Below are positions 17,243-27,833 of a stretch of DNA of 47,151 nucleotides, one piece after another. Below the pieces are notes generated by a model that was given only the letters and a program-made list of their open reading frames with translations, had not been told where the DNA came from and did not search any database. Every line of letters begins with the position of its first letter. Positions within the stretch are counted from its first letter, which is position 1. Position numbers and translations under genes: made by a program. This stretch comes from Candidatus Omnitrophota bacterium. GTDB lineage: Bacteria; Omnitrophota; Gorgyraeia; Zapsychrales; Zapsychraceae. Location: positions 1 to 47,151 of the forward strand of contig JAHJCZ010000131.1 of NCBI GenBank assembly GCA_018812705.1. Reading direction: 5' to 3'.

Positions 17243-18139
17243 ATGGACAAAATAAGTTTAATATATATTTTCCTATTGTTGGTATCCTCTATTACCTTAA
17301 ATGGCTGCTCTATACATCGCTATTTGTATAATTATACAAATCTGACCCAGCCAAGATATGCCTCTCAAAAATTTACCGCTGAAAGAAACTATCAAAATGA
17401 AGATATAAAAATTCTTTCATACAACATTAAGTACGCAAAGCGAATTGATAAAGCTATTACCATACTTAAAAAATATGAAACGATCAAAGATGCAGATATC
17501 CTCCTACTTCAAGAAATGGACAAAGAGGGCGTAAAAAAGATAGCTGATACCCTTAAATATAACTACGTTTATTATCCTGCAGTAGTTCACCCTCTGCACG
17601 GAAAAGATTTTGGGAATGCCATTCTTTCTAAATGGCCGATCATCAATGATCAAAAAATCATTTTGCCTCACTTTAACAGCAACAAACAAAGGATCGCAGT
17701 TGGCGCAACTATTGATATTGACGGGAAAAAGGTAATGGCTTTTTCACTTCATCTAGGCATCTTCGTCAAACCTGATCAAAGAAAGATAATTATGGATGGG
17801 CTAATAGCAGCTATCCCTGCTGAGATAAAACATTGTGTCATTGGTGGTGATTTTAACACCTTCACAAAGAAAGACCGAAAGAACATTCAAGATGCCTTCA
17901 TGGCGGCTGACTTTCAATCTGCGACAAAGGACCTAGGCTGGACAAATAAGAACTGGGCGCTTCTAAACAGAAAGAACACTTTAGATCACATATATATTCG
18001 TGGCATGAAAACTATCGCCAAAGGAAAGGTCATAGATCGTTCTGCCAGTGACCATCTTCCAATCTGGACAGATCTTAATTTTGAAGAAAACAAACAAGCC
18101 GTTGAGACTAATGAACCCGCTTTAGCTACAAAAAGCTAA
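17243..18139 (+). CDS. Endonuclease/exonuclease/phosphatase family lipoprotein
   Basis: LSYNIKYAK...LLLQEMD...GGDFNTF...SDHLPIWTDL. Confidence 0.9.
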   Translation: MDKISLIYIFLLLVSSITLNGCSIHRYLYNYTNLTQPRYASQKFTAERNYQNEDIKILSYNIKYAKRIDKAITILKKYETIKDADILLLQEMDKEGVKKIADTLKYNYVYYPAVVHPLHGKDFGNAILSKWPIINDQKIILPHFNSNKQRIAVGATIDIDGKKVMAFSLHLGIFVKPDQRKIIMDGLIAAIPAEIKHCVIGGDFNTFTKKDRKNIQDAFMAADFQSATKDLGWTNKNWALLNRKNTLDHIYIRGMKTIAKGKVIDRSASDHLPIWTDLNFEENKQAVETNEPALATKS

Positions 18140-18149
18140 CCTATTTACA

Positions 18150-18821
18150 TTACTTAACTAATTCACGCATTCGATCTTTTGAAGTAGTTTGTCTAACATA
18201 AAGATTATCTGACGACCTAAACCAATAAATACGATTAAAGAACATTGACCCAAAACCTTTTGGGGCCCAATACACTTTATTAGTAGTTACCTCTTTATCA
18301 TTCAATTTTATTACTTCCTCACCCTGATTCTTTGCCATCATCTTAAAAACTTCTAAATTATCATTACGCAAAGCCCAAAAGATTTCAGATTTCTTTTTTG
18401 ATCTTACAAATCCCATCAATCCTAATTTCGGATTAACAAAAAGCGGCTCTTTGCCAATATCGATCACCTTATCAATAGATTCTGACATGAACTTTCCTTT
18501 TAGCACAAGCTGATCACCAATTCTTTCGCCTTCATAAAGAGTATCATCTTGCTTACATTCAACTTTCCACCATATAGTAGCAAATTGCACATCTAGCACA
18601 TACTCTTCGATCTCAGTCCTATCTCCCTCAACCTTTTTAAAATCAGCTTTGATCCTACCTTTATCCAATTCATCAATTTGTAACCAAAATCTGTTTACAA
18701 TCTCGCCGGTATTATTTTCATATGTTTTATACTCATAACTATCCTGAGCACAAACCGGCCTAACCGGAAAAAGACTTATTACAATTACCAAAGATAAAAA
18801 ACTAGCTAATCTATTGTTCAT
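18150..18821 (-). CDS. Hypothetical secreted protein
   Basis: ORF track; N-terminal signal peptide. Confidence 0.6.
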   Translation of the reverse strand: MNNRLASFLSLVIVISLFPVRPVCAQDSYEYKTYENNTGEIVNRFWLQIDELDKGRIKADFKKVEGDRTEIEEYVLDVQFATIWWKVECKQDDTLYEGERIGDQLVLKGKFMSESIDKVIDIGKEPLFVNPKLGLMGFVRSKKKSEIFWALRNDNLEVFKMMAKNQGEEVIKLNDKEVTTNKVYWAPKGFGSMFFNRIYWFRSSDNLYVRQTTSKDRMRELVK

Positions 18822-18825
18822 TTGT

Positions 18826-19872
18826 TTAGTTTCCCTGTATGTCTAAATTATTTAATCCAACATCCTTTGCCCATTTTACAGCTAAAGCATATTCTTTTGC
18901 TGTTATCCTTCTATTAATATCAGGATTATCTTTAGCCTTATAAAAAGGCTGATACTGGCTCATTATATTTAAATATGTATCCTTACCTAAATTATCAGCG
19001 ATCCATTCAACGATTTCTTGTGTCCCCCCAACATTATTAGGCATAACCAAATGACGTATCATCAAACCCCTTCTTATCAATCCATCACTATCAGGCTTTG
19101 CTGCTCCAACTTGTCTATTCATTTCTATTAAAGCTTTTTTTACGACCTTAGGATAACTTGAAGCTCCCGCTGAATATTTTGACGACATTGCTCTGTCTGA
19201 ATATTTAAAATCGGGCAAATATATATCAATTATTCCATCAAGCAACTTAAGGGCCTCCATATTTTCCCACCCGCAGGTATTATAAACCAGCGGTAAGCTC
19301 AAACCCTTTTCTGCAGCCTTATCAACAGCTAAAAGAATATGAGGAAGATAATGCGTGGGAGTAACAAAATTTATATTATGGCATCCTTTTTCCTGTAAAT
19401 TGATCATCATTGCAGCCATATCATCTACGGAACTTTCCCTTCCTTCGCCTAAATGGCTTATATGCGAATTAATACAAAAAACACATCTTAATGAACAATT
19501 TGTTAAAAATATAGTACCTGACCCACCTGTTCCAACCAAAGGCTTTTCTTCTCCAAAGTGAGGATTGAAGGAGGATATCTCAAGAGTACTTGATGCGTGA
19601 CAAAAACCTTCTTCTCCCTTCAAACGCTTAGCACCGCATTTTCTTGGGCAGATGTTACATTTTTTCATCATCTGCCAAAGCTCTTCTCCACGCTTCTTTA
19701 ATTCGCCCGATTCATGTAACTTCAAATATGAAGGAACAAACTCTTTATTCATTTTTAACCCCTGATTAGCATTACTCTTTTTAACAATTGCACCAAATAG
19801 CAAAAAGCAAAAAGCACCTCTGATAATATTAAAACTTGAACTTAAAAACTCTCTTCTAGTTAAATTTTTCAT
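18826..19872 (-). CDS. Radical SAM protein (PflA-like/AmrS-like) with Tat-like leader
   Basis: NCSLRCVFCINSHISH; N-terminal TRREFLSSSFNIIRGAFCFLLFGAIV. Confidence 0.85.
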   Translation of the reverse strand: MKNLTRREFLSSSFNIIRGAFCFLLFGAIVKKSNANQGLKMNKEFVPSYLKLHESGELKKRGEELWQMMKKCNICPRKCGAKRLKGEEGFCHASSTLEISSFNPHFGEEKPLVGTGGSGTIFLTNCSLRCVFCINSHISHLGEGRESSVDDMAAMMINLQEKGCHNINFVTPTHYLPHILLAVDKAAEKGLSLPLVYNTCGWENMEALKLLDGIIDIYLPDFKYSDRAMSSKYSAGASSYPKVVKKALIEMNRQVGAAKPDSDGLIRRGLMIRHLVMPNNVGGTQEIVEWIADNLGKDTYLNIMSQYQPFYKAKDNPDINRRITAKEYALAVKWAKDVGLNNLDIQGN

Positions 19873-20395
19873 GAATTAGCCTTTTGTCATAATTCACAAT
19901 ATAAACCCAAGCCAACCCCAACCCCCCGCTGATCGCATTCAAAATCACGTCTGATATCTGATAATATCTATTAGGCAGAAAATGCTGGATAACCTCATCA
20001 CCTAACCCGATCAATGATGTCATTATAAAAGCGGCTAAATATCTATGCCAATGTTTACTATAATACCTTAGTGCCCAAAAAACCAAAATCGACAACACGC
20101 CATATTCTGCAAAATGGATTTTTTCTTCAGGTATATCTACTAATGCAAATCCAGCTAAATATATCATAGTTGTTAAACCAAGAAAAATATATGTTGATAT
20201 ACTTTTCAGTCCAAAGAATTTTTTTATCAAAAGAACAACAGCAAAAAGAGATGCATATAAAATAACATTGACTATCTGCTCAAAAGGTGTATTTTCCTTC
20301 AAGAACTCACAGACAGGCCTTACAAAATACAAAGTCGAATAGACAAACAAAACATATATGGTTACGATCAACCATCTCTTAATACGTTCACTCAT
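19856..20395 (-). CDS. VanZ-like family membrane protein
   Basis: DIPEEKIHFAEYGVLSILVFWAL...DEVIQHFLPNRYYQISDVILNAISGGLGL; start at 20395. Confidence 0.85.
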   Translation of the reverse strand: MSERIKRWLIVTIYVLFVYSTLYFVRPVCEFLKENTPFEQIVNVILYASLFAVVLLIKKFFGLKSISTYIFLGLTTMIYLAGFALVDIPEEKIHFAEYGVLSILVFWALRYYSKHWHRYLAAFIMTSLIGLGDEVIQHFLPNRYYQISDVILNAISGGLGLAWVYIVNYDKRLIHEKFN

Positions 20396-21185
20396 TAACA
20401 ACCCACATGTTCTTTCCATCACTCTCAATAACAATTGTCCCCATCTTATCAGTTCTATAAACTTTACCCTTAAACTTATTAACCTCTTCCTCGTAAGGTT
20501 TTCCATATTCTGGACCTGTAGACAGGATGAATTTCTTTGTGTTAAAAAAACTAGCAAATTCCTGACTGACATATCCCCCGTGGTGAGGTATCTGAACAAA
20601 ATCAGAATCTTTTATAAAATCAAATGCCCGCATTATCTGATCTTGCTTTTTGATCTGAATATCTGAACTTAGGAGGACCGATGTTCCACCATATTTAAGC
20701 CATGCAACAATAGTGCTATCATTTGTTGTGCCAGAAATATCTTTCGGATCAAGTATCATCAGCTCAACATCACCGGATGAAAAAGTAAGCTTATCCCCTC
20801 GCTGAAGAACTGTTGGTTCAATAATTTCGCGCACCTTTTTCATCACCGCAAAATAGCCTTTATGAGGATCTCTTTCGTCTGAATTATAGTATAATTTATC
20901 TACTGGAATTGTTTCAAATATTTTATCTAAACTGCCAAAATGATCTTGGTGAGGATGTGTCAGGATTACCGCATTTAACTTATCTACGCCGGACAACTGT
21001 ATTTGCGACAATAAATAAGATATTACCTTCTCAGAGTATTTTTTATGTCCGGAATCAATAAGCAGGTTTGACTTATCAGGCATCTCAATAAAAATAGAAT
21101 CGCCATATCCAACAGATATAAAATGTATCTTAAGTAAATTGTCTTCTGAAAAAGCAAACGAGGATTGAATAGCAATAAGGACCAT
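20388..21185 (-). CDS. ComEC/Rec2-like MBL-fold metallohydrolase
   Basis: ILTHPHQDHFGSLDKIF...VQIPHHGGYVS; signal peptide. Confidence 0.9.
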   Translation of the reverse strand: MVLIAIQSSFAFSEDNLLKIHFISVGYGDSIFIEMPDKSNLLIDSGHKKYSEKVISYLLSQIQLSGVDKLNAVILTHPHQDHFGSLDKIFETIPVDKLYYNSDERDPHKGYFAVMKKVREIIEPTVLQRGDKLTFSSGDVELMILDPKDISGTTNDSTIVAWLKYGGTSVLLSSDIQIKKQDQIMRAFDFIKDSDFVQIPHHGGYVSQEFASFFNTKKFILSTGPEYGKPYEEEVNKFKGKVYRTDKMGTIVIESDGKNMWVVNE

Positions 21186-21319
21186 TGCTAAAAATAGTGA
21201 CTGAAGCGTTCTATTAATTTTTACAAGTAAAATAATTAATCACCTCGAAAATAATATATCTTTATCCTGTTTATTATATTACAAAGTAAACATGGGTATT
21301 ATATAATTTTTCTAGGCAA

Positions 21320-22141
21320 TTAACTTACTTTTCTTTTTCTTCTTGTTGAAAAAACACCAAGCAACCCACCGCTCAACAAAACAAGGGTCATTGGTTCAGG
21401 TGCAACTGCTGCATCAGCCTTCATCTTCAAAAAATCGTTACCGCATTCCATAGTCCAGCTCAACCAAACATCAGATTCTCCATGTCCAATTCCAATCATA
21501 GCAAGAGGTATTTTCGCTTCCATAACATAATGTGAATTAACAGCAATACTACTATATGCAAATTCAATTGCACCTTGATCTGTACCACTTCCAATACTCC
21601 AAAGATCAGAGTCCGCTCTATGTTGTTCATATACAGATTGATTCCAGGTATTAACTGAGTACAATTTTTTTTCAGAAATATCTACAGCAAACCCATACCT
21701 ATACAATTTATTGGCATCATATTCTAAAGATAATGGATCTTGATAACGACCTGTATCAATAAATATATCTCCTGGACCAAAAAACCTTGTACGAGAAGAT
21801 GGCTCAAAAGGTGACGTTTGCGGTAAACCTGATATAATTGCCAAATACACAAACTCATTATCATTATCAAAATAAATTGCTTCAGCATCATACAGATTTC
21901 CAGTTGAATAACCTGGTCCGACAGGCCCCCCTGTATCAACATCCGTATTATCTTCAGTGACATAATCAATATCATTGCCTCCTGAAGGAAGATGACTGTT
22001 CAAATACCCCTTAACAGATGCTTCGCCGAGATCAACAATACCCCAATCACTAATATCTCCATTAATAGCATAAAGGGCCTGTGCAGGTGTTCCCATAAAA
22101 AATACCGAACTTAACATAATGGCAAATATTAAATTTTTCAT
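21320..22141 (-). CDS. PEP-CTERM sorting-domain secreted protein
   Basis: C-terminal VAPEPMTLVLLSGGLLGVFSTRRKRK plus N-terminal signal peptide. Confidence 0.85.
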   Translation of the reverse strand: MKNLIFAIMLSSVFFMGTPAQALYAINGDISDWGIVDLGEASVKGYLNSHLPSGGNDIDYVTEDNTDVDTGGPVGPGYSTGNLYDAEAIYFDNDNEFVYLAIISGLPQTSPFEPSSRTRFFGPGDIFIDTGRYQDPLSLEYDANKLYRYGFAVDISEKKLYSVNTWNQSVYEQHRADSDLWSIGSGTDQGAIEFAYSSIAVNSHYVMEAKIPLAMIGIGHGESDVWLSWTMECGNDFLKMKADAAVAPEPMTLVLLSGGLLGVFSTRRKRKVS

Positions 22142-22364
22142 GTCTTCTATCTCCTTTTAAAATAGCCATAAAATATTACAAAGTCACCCAAAACAAAGCA
22201 GTCAAGATCATTTAGACAGTTTGTCCTATTAGGAATATTTCTTTTAACTCAAAAATCTTTGATATTCAAAAATATAAATAAGAATGATAATCTGATAAAG
22301 TATGCTATATTTTTAAGAAAAAACACGGGTACCCGATAATACGCGGAATTTAAGGCAGGATTTG

Positions 22365-24554
22365 CTATTTGATATAAGCTGGTTTTGGGAACATTTTAAT
22401 GCTCGTGACACTTTTTAGGATCTTGTCTGTATCCAAATGAGGTAAAATATTTGTATAATTATCTGTCCACACTCTTATATCATTAAAATTATTTTGGTCT
22501 AATTCTTCCCATTTAAAAGTCTCACTTAACTGCTTCGCAGCCTCATCCTCCCAAGTCACAGCTACCCACTCTGAAAAGAACCTAGCAGTCGTTACATCCA
22601 CATTATTTTTATAAAGGACCTTTGCCCCTAATGAAAACGCCGTGCTAACTAAAGGATCAACAACATTAATATATTGATTAGTGGCATGAAAAACAATAAT
22701 ACCTTTTTCTCCTAAGTGGTCTCTAAATACATTGATCCCTTCTTTTGTTAATAAATGTGTTGGAATTGAATCTCCGCTGAACGCGTCTACTACGATCAAA
22801 TTGTATCCCTTCCTGTCCAGAGACTCCAAAGATTTCCTTGCATCACCAACATAATATTTGATCTTTCCTTGAGCAATATTTAAAAAGACAAAATACTTTT
22901 TAGCGACATCGATTATATCCTTGTCCAATTCGAAAAAATCCAAATATTGGTCCTTATTTGTATAGACAGACAATGAACCTGTTCCCAAGCCTATAATACC
23001 TATCCTCTTCAATTCTTTTACTGATAGCATTAACTTTACAACAGGTGATGCCGGATTATAATATGCAATCGGGACCTGTCTTCCTTTAGCGTCTAAAGCT
23101 TGAGCACCATGGATAGTTTTTCCGTTCAACATAAATCTCACCTTGCCTATATCAAGAACCTTAATGATCCCATAATAATTTCTCATTTGATAAATACAAT
23201 TGCCTTTAAGCCAGTTCATCTCAATATTGTTTGCGAGAATAACCAGAATAAATAAAGCGATCGAAAGCCCAAAAGCTCTTTTCTTTAATGAAAAAAAGAT
23301 CACCCATACAACAACAAGCAATAACAAAATTCCCCAATAGTGAAACTTTAATAAAAATATGCGCCCACTATACAACAATAAGGCTAAAACAAACACCCAA
23401 ACCAAAACACCAAAAGGCACAGAATAATCTTTCTTTGATATATTAATTGCTAGACACAACATGAACAGGCCTATTAAAAATTCCAGATGATTGTTAGCAA
23501 AAACGGGAACTATCCATGTAGCAAATAATCCTCCCAAAAATCCACTAAAAGACATTATCAAATAAAAGTACGTAAGCTCACGCGTATCTTTCGGTCTTGA
23601 CAAATAAAGCCTACTTTGACATGTCATACAAATGAAAAATAGAAACACTAATGAAGATACTCCAACAATAAGAACTGGAAAAGCTTTAGCCGAAACAACA
23701 AAATAAAACAGAACGCCAAAACCAATGTTTAAATAAGCATACTTATCAATAAACTTTGGGAAAAAAGGTTTTTCTTTGAAATTCAATACAAATGAAAGTA
23801 AATATATCGCGAGCGGCATTATCCACAAGAAAGGCATTGGCGCAATCTCCAAAACCAGGACATTGGTGACAGCTAAGAATAAGATCACGGACGCAGCAGA
23901 ATACAAACACCATTCAACTATAACTCTCTTACTTATTGTGAACGGTCTTTCCTTCTCTACTACTGCTTCCTCCAACTTGATCACAGCGAATGCGATCAAT
24001 TGAAGAACAGCAAGTATGCAATAACTTATTCTCCAAATATTCACTTGAACACTTAAGTCATAATAGTTCTCAAAAAGAAATGGGTACGTCATCAACGCTA
24101 GAAAAGACCCAAAATTAGATATTCCAAAAAGAACATAAGGATTGTTTTTTTGCGGCAAATTAGAATTTGCAACCCAGGACTGACTTACAATTCCTATAGT
24201 GGACAGAACAATAAATACAGGTCCGATGGTCACAAGCAATTTTATAAACACATCAACAACAATTGGAAGGTCTGTAAGAGAGTACATTAACGGTAAGGTT
24301 TTCCCGGGGAAAAATAAGAACGGAAAGAATATGATTGCTATGTGAAGAATCCTATATTTTGCTATGCCCAGCCATCTAATTACAAAATGTGAAAATGCAT
24401 AACCAAAAAACAAAGCTGCCTGAAAAAATACGATACATGCCCCCCACACAAAATAACTGCCGCCATAATTCGGAAGAAAGATCTTCCCAATTATTAATTC
24501 AATTTGAAATAGCAAAAAAGCGGATATGAATACAATAGGATATATTAAATACAT
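22365..24554 (-). CDS. Spermidine-synthase-like protein with N-terminal polytopic membrane domain
   Basis: About 12 TM segments, then GIIGLGTGSLSVYTNKDQYLDFFELD...YNLIVVDAFSGDSIPTHLLT. Confidence 0.88.
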   Translation of the reverse strand: MYLIYPIVFISAFLLFQIELIIGKIFLPNYGGSYFVWGACIVFFQAALFFGYAFSHFVIRWLGIAKYRILHIAIIFFPFLFFPGKTLPLMYSLTDLPIVVDVFIKLLVTIGPVFIVLSTIGIVSQSWVANSNLPQKNNPYVLFGISNFGSFLALMTYPFLFENYYDLSVQVNIWRISYCILAVLQLIAFAVIKLEEAVVEKERPFTISKRVIVEWCLYSAASVILFLAVTNVLVLEIAPMPFLWIMPLAIYLLSFVLNFKEKPFFPKFIDKYAYLNIGFGVLFYFVVSAKAFPVLIVGVSSLVFLFFICMTCQSRLYLSRPKDTRELTYFYLIMSFSGFLGGLFATWIVPVFANNHLEFLIGLFMLCLAINISKKDYSVPFGVLVWVFVLALLLYSGRIFLLKFHYWGILLLLVVVWVIFFSLKKRAFGLSIALFILVILANNIEMNWLKGNCIYQMRNYYGIIKVLDIGKVRFMLNGKTIHGAQALDAKGRQVPIAYYNPASPVVKLMLSVKELKRIGIIGLGTGSLSVYTNKDQYLDFFELDKDIIDVAKKYFVFLNIAQGKIKYYVGDARKSLESLDRKGYNLIVVDAFSGDSIPTHLLTKEGINVFRDHLGEKGIIVFHATNQYINVVDPLVSTAFSLGAKVLYKNNVDVTTARFFSEWVAVTWEDEAAKQLSETFKWEELDQNNFNDIRVWTDNYTNILPHLDTDKILKSVTSIKMFPKPAYIK

Positions 24555-24674
24555 AGTGAGTGGTATCTAGAAATTAATAGAGATTATCCCTACATTATAA
24601 ATCTGGCTCCAAAGATTAAGCAATGTATTGATTCTATTATATTCATTTTTAGTTTTCAATGAATTTTCAGTTTA

Positions 24675-27600
24675 TTATCTCGTCAATAAAAGAATCTTGG
24701 CATATACATCTTTACCGTTCTTATCAACAACTTTCAGCCTCAGCACCCAATCTTGACTTCCTCTAAAATATTCCTGATCAATTCTTGTGATCCATTGATT
24801 ATCTGCTGGACTGGCAAAAGGACCAGCGACCGCATTGAACTTCTTGGCAAACTTACCTTTGCCAATTTCAACCACAAATTCTTTAAATGGACCCCGAACA
24901 GTTGCAAAAACATCAACCGATTCTAGATTATTTTTCTTATCTAAATTCTTCCTTACTTCTATTAATTTTACTATCAAGAAATTCTTTTGATCCACGGCAC
25001 GTAAGGCTCCGGTTGCATTTAGCATACCAGCACCTGTCAGGTCATCCCAACCTTCTTCATCCATATCAACTGCTGTTGAATGTAATATGTCTGCGATCTC
25101 AACGTCAGTTAAATCAGGATTTTTGACAAACATTAACGATACAGTTGCTGTAACCATTGGGGCAGAAAAAGAAGTTCCCGACTGCCTGAAATACAATCTT
25201 TCCAGACTTTCTTCCCCAAAAGCCCTTTTACTAAATGAATCAATAGACCTTAATGAATATATCTCTTCTCCGGGAGCCATAATTGCATTGTTTGGCCCAT
25301 AGCTTGAGATCGTACTCCTTAAATTATCATAATCCGAAGCTCCTACGACAAAAGCCCTGTGAGCTGAAGCTGGGCCAACTTCGCCCATATAATCCCCGGT
25401 ATTCCCGCTGGCAATAGCTACAAACACATTGTTTTCATGGGCATAATTGATCGCAGATTGTTCAAGCTGTGATCGCCCTTGGCCACCCAAACTTAAGTTT
25501 ATGACCCGTGCTCCTTGATCAACAGCATAACGGATTGCCCGATAAATATTCAAACTTAAAGCCTCACCTTCTTCAGGAGCAACTTTTAAAGGCATAATGA
25601 TTGCACCTGGATTAATTCCTGCAATACCAATTCCATTGTCGGTCTTTGCAGCAATAATTCCAGAGACAAAAGTTCCATGACCTTTAAAATCCCTAAGGTC
25701 ATTATTATTGTCAATGAAGTTCCAGCCGTGAACATCATCGATATAACCGTTTGAATCATCGTCTATTCCATTCTCTGGGATCTCTGCCATGTTTGTCCAA
25801 ATGTATTGCGGAGAATCTGGATGTGTCATGTCCAAACCTGAATCTATTACAGCTACAACAACATTCGGGTCTCTTCCATCAACAATGTTCCAAGCAGAAT
25901 TTGGATCTGATCTAAGTGTATAACCAACATACTTGATCCCCCATTGATCTTCTAGCTCCAACCCTTTCTTCTTATCTGGAGCTCCGACAGAAATACTACC
26001 GAACCCACCAGTATTGCTGATACCGAAGGACCCTCCAATATTTGTACTGCTCCCAAGAATTCCCAAAAGTTTTTTCTTTTCCTCTTTTTGCTTGAAATAA
26101 AGAGGGTCATTCGGGCTGAACTCTTCTTCAATAATGCCTTTCTTTTTGTTTCTTTTTTCTTTTACAACCCTTTCCTTTATAGCGCTCTTAAAATCCTGTT
26201 CAGATGGTCTTGCTGTTGCAAGTTCACTTACTAATGTACTTGCTGGCTTTTTGATGAATCCCTGAGGTGTCATGCTCTTCAAAGATTCAAATTTCTGATA
26301 TGCACTTTCCGCTTTTTCCAAAGCATCAATAATCCGTTGAGGATCATTGATCAATTCCTTCTTTGGTATATTCTCTACTAAAGCCCCTGTCCCATCAAAG
26401 ACTGCAAGAGAATCTTCCCCTTGAGTTTGACCACAGGCAAGAATAGGACCGTCGACATTTATATCCTTGCTTTCATCCAAGCCATAATCGCCGGAACTAC
26501 CTCCAGAAGGTAAGGACGATGGCAAAGATGGCAAAGATTGCGAAGATTCCTTAGAGGAAAATTCTTTAAAACATTCGTCATTGTAGCGTGACTTTTTATT
26601 GCCTAGTCTTTCGCTTATCATTCCTGCAATATCTTTTACATTACCTACGGTAAAGCCACCTTCCTCTGAACCTGCAAGTCTTTGCAACTCTTGCAATTGT
26701 TTATTATCAACTTTTGCCAAAACCATAATAGAGTTCGGACTAAACCCAGTTAGCCCTGTAAAATCAATATTGTTCTTTAGGACATACCTGCCGCGTGGCG
26801 TTTCAATGATAATGATCACATAAACAATCTCGACCTTCTTTACATCCATACACATATGACAAGGTCCTCTTCGACTAATACAAAGCTGCTTACTAGTACA
26901 AGTCCCACGGCAAACACCCGGCTTGCCAAGATCAGGGCAACCACTTAAACCAGTAGTCACTTGACACCAATGACATTTTGTCCCATCGTAGTCAAACTCT
27001 TTACATTCTGTAGAACTATCACACGCCCCTGGTGTACAAGGTCCATCCTGCTGCTGCATATCATAACATCTGACCTGCTCCTCTGCTGGCTCGCAAACAT
27101 GACACTGTCCCGGACGATCACTGCACAACTGGTCATCTCCGCATGTACCGGGACATCCGCCATCAAGAAAGCCATCCCGAATACAATCTGTCAAGCCAGC
27201 ATGGTCAAACAGTTCCTCTTTGACCTTTTTCCAGCGGTCAATTTCTTCCTGTGAGAGCACCTCAGAGGCACCTGGAGATTTAAACCTACCTACATATGTC
27301 TTTGTCACGCCGGTTAATGTAATCTCTCCGAGAAGTTTTTTATTTTGATCGAAGCCCTTTACATAAATATTGTTCTCGTAAACAGCCGCCTCATCCCCGT
27401 CATCAGTGCTATTGACACTAAACCCGGTTCCTCTTACCCCTACAATAGAACTGGGAGTGCTTACTTCATAATTAATACCATGCAAAGCTCCCTCTATATT
27501 TGCGTAAAGTTTTCCCTGCGACAGATCCAGCTTAGTTATTTCGCCGGGAACCGTAGAATTCAAAATTACCAGAGTCTTCTCCTCAACCCGGATCAGATTC

Positions 27601-27833
27601 TTCTTGCCCTCATCAAGCGCGATATCCGCAGTTGAACCCCTTGCAGTCTTGATATTGTCTCCGATGCCCACCTGTTCCCCTCCGCTTCCCTTATGCCAGT
27701 CTTTATCTCCTTCACGTCTTACCTGCACCCCTCCTTCTACGTAAACGATCTCCCCTGCCTGTACAAACGAAACAAATCCCGTTCCCAAAAACATCACCAT
27801 TAATAAAACCAAAGACGCCATGTACTTTTTCAT
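24675..27833 (-). CDS. FecR domain, Cys-rich repeats and subtilisin-like S8 protease
   Basis: FecR: EGGVQVRREGDKDWHKG...IVGVRGTGFSV; S8 triad VAVIDSGLDMTHPD / GHGTFVSGIIA / SGTSFSAPMV. Confidence 0.93.
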   Translation of the reverse strand: MKKYMASLVLLMVMFLGTGFVSFVQAGEIVYVEGGVQVRREGDKDWHKGSGGEQVGIGDNIKTARGSTADIALDEGKKNLIRVEEKTLVILNSTVPGEITKLDLSQGKLYANIEGALHGINYEVSTPSSIVGVRGTGFSVNSTDDGDEAAVYENNIYVKGFDQNKKLLGEITLTGVTKTYVGRFKSPGASEVLSQEEIDRWKKVKEELFDHAGLTDCIRDGFLDGGCPGTCGDDQLCSDRPGQCHVCEPAEEQVRCYDMQQQDGPCTPGACDSSTECKEFDYDGTKCHWCQVTTGLSGCPDLGKPGVCRGTCTSKQLCISRRGPCHMCMDVKKVEIVYVIIIIETPRGRYVLKNNIDFTGLTGFSPNSIMVLAKVDNKQLQELQRLAGSEEGGFTVGNVKDIAGMISERLGNKKSRYNDECFKEFSSKESSQSLPSLPSSLPSGGSSGDYGLDESKDINVDGPILACGQTQGEDSLAVFDGTGALVENIPKKELINDPQRIIDALEKAESAYQKFESLKSMTPQGFIKKPASTLVSELATARPSEQDFKSAIKERVVKEKRNKKKGIIEEEFSPNDPLYFKQKEEKKKLLGILGSSTNIGGSFGISNTGGFGSISVGAPDKKKGLELEDQWGIKYVGYTLRSDPNSAWNIVDGRDPNVVVAVIDSGLDMTHPDSPQYIWTNMAEIPENGIDDDSNGYIDDVHGWNFIDNNNDLRDFKGHGTFVSGIIAAKTDNGIGIAGINPGAIIMPLKVAPEEGEALSLNIYRAIRYAVDQGARVINLSLGGQGRSQLEQSAINYAHENNVFVAIASGNTGDYMGEVGPASAHRAFVVGASDYDNLRSTISSYGPNNAIMAPGEEIYSLRSIDSFSKRAFGEESLERLYFRQSGTSFSAPMVTATVSLMFVKNPDLTDVEIADILHSTAVDMDEEGWDDLTGAGMLNATGALRAVDQKNFLIVKLIEVRKNLDKKNNLESVDVFATVRGPFKEFVVEIGKGKFAKKFNAVAGPFASPADNQWITRIDQEYFRGSQDWVLRLKVVDKNGKDVYAKILLLTR

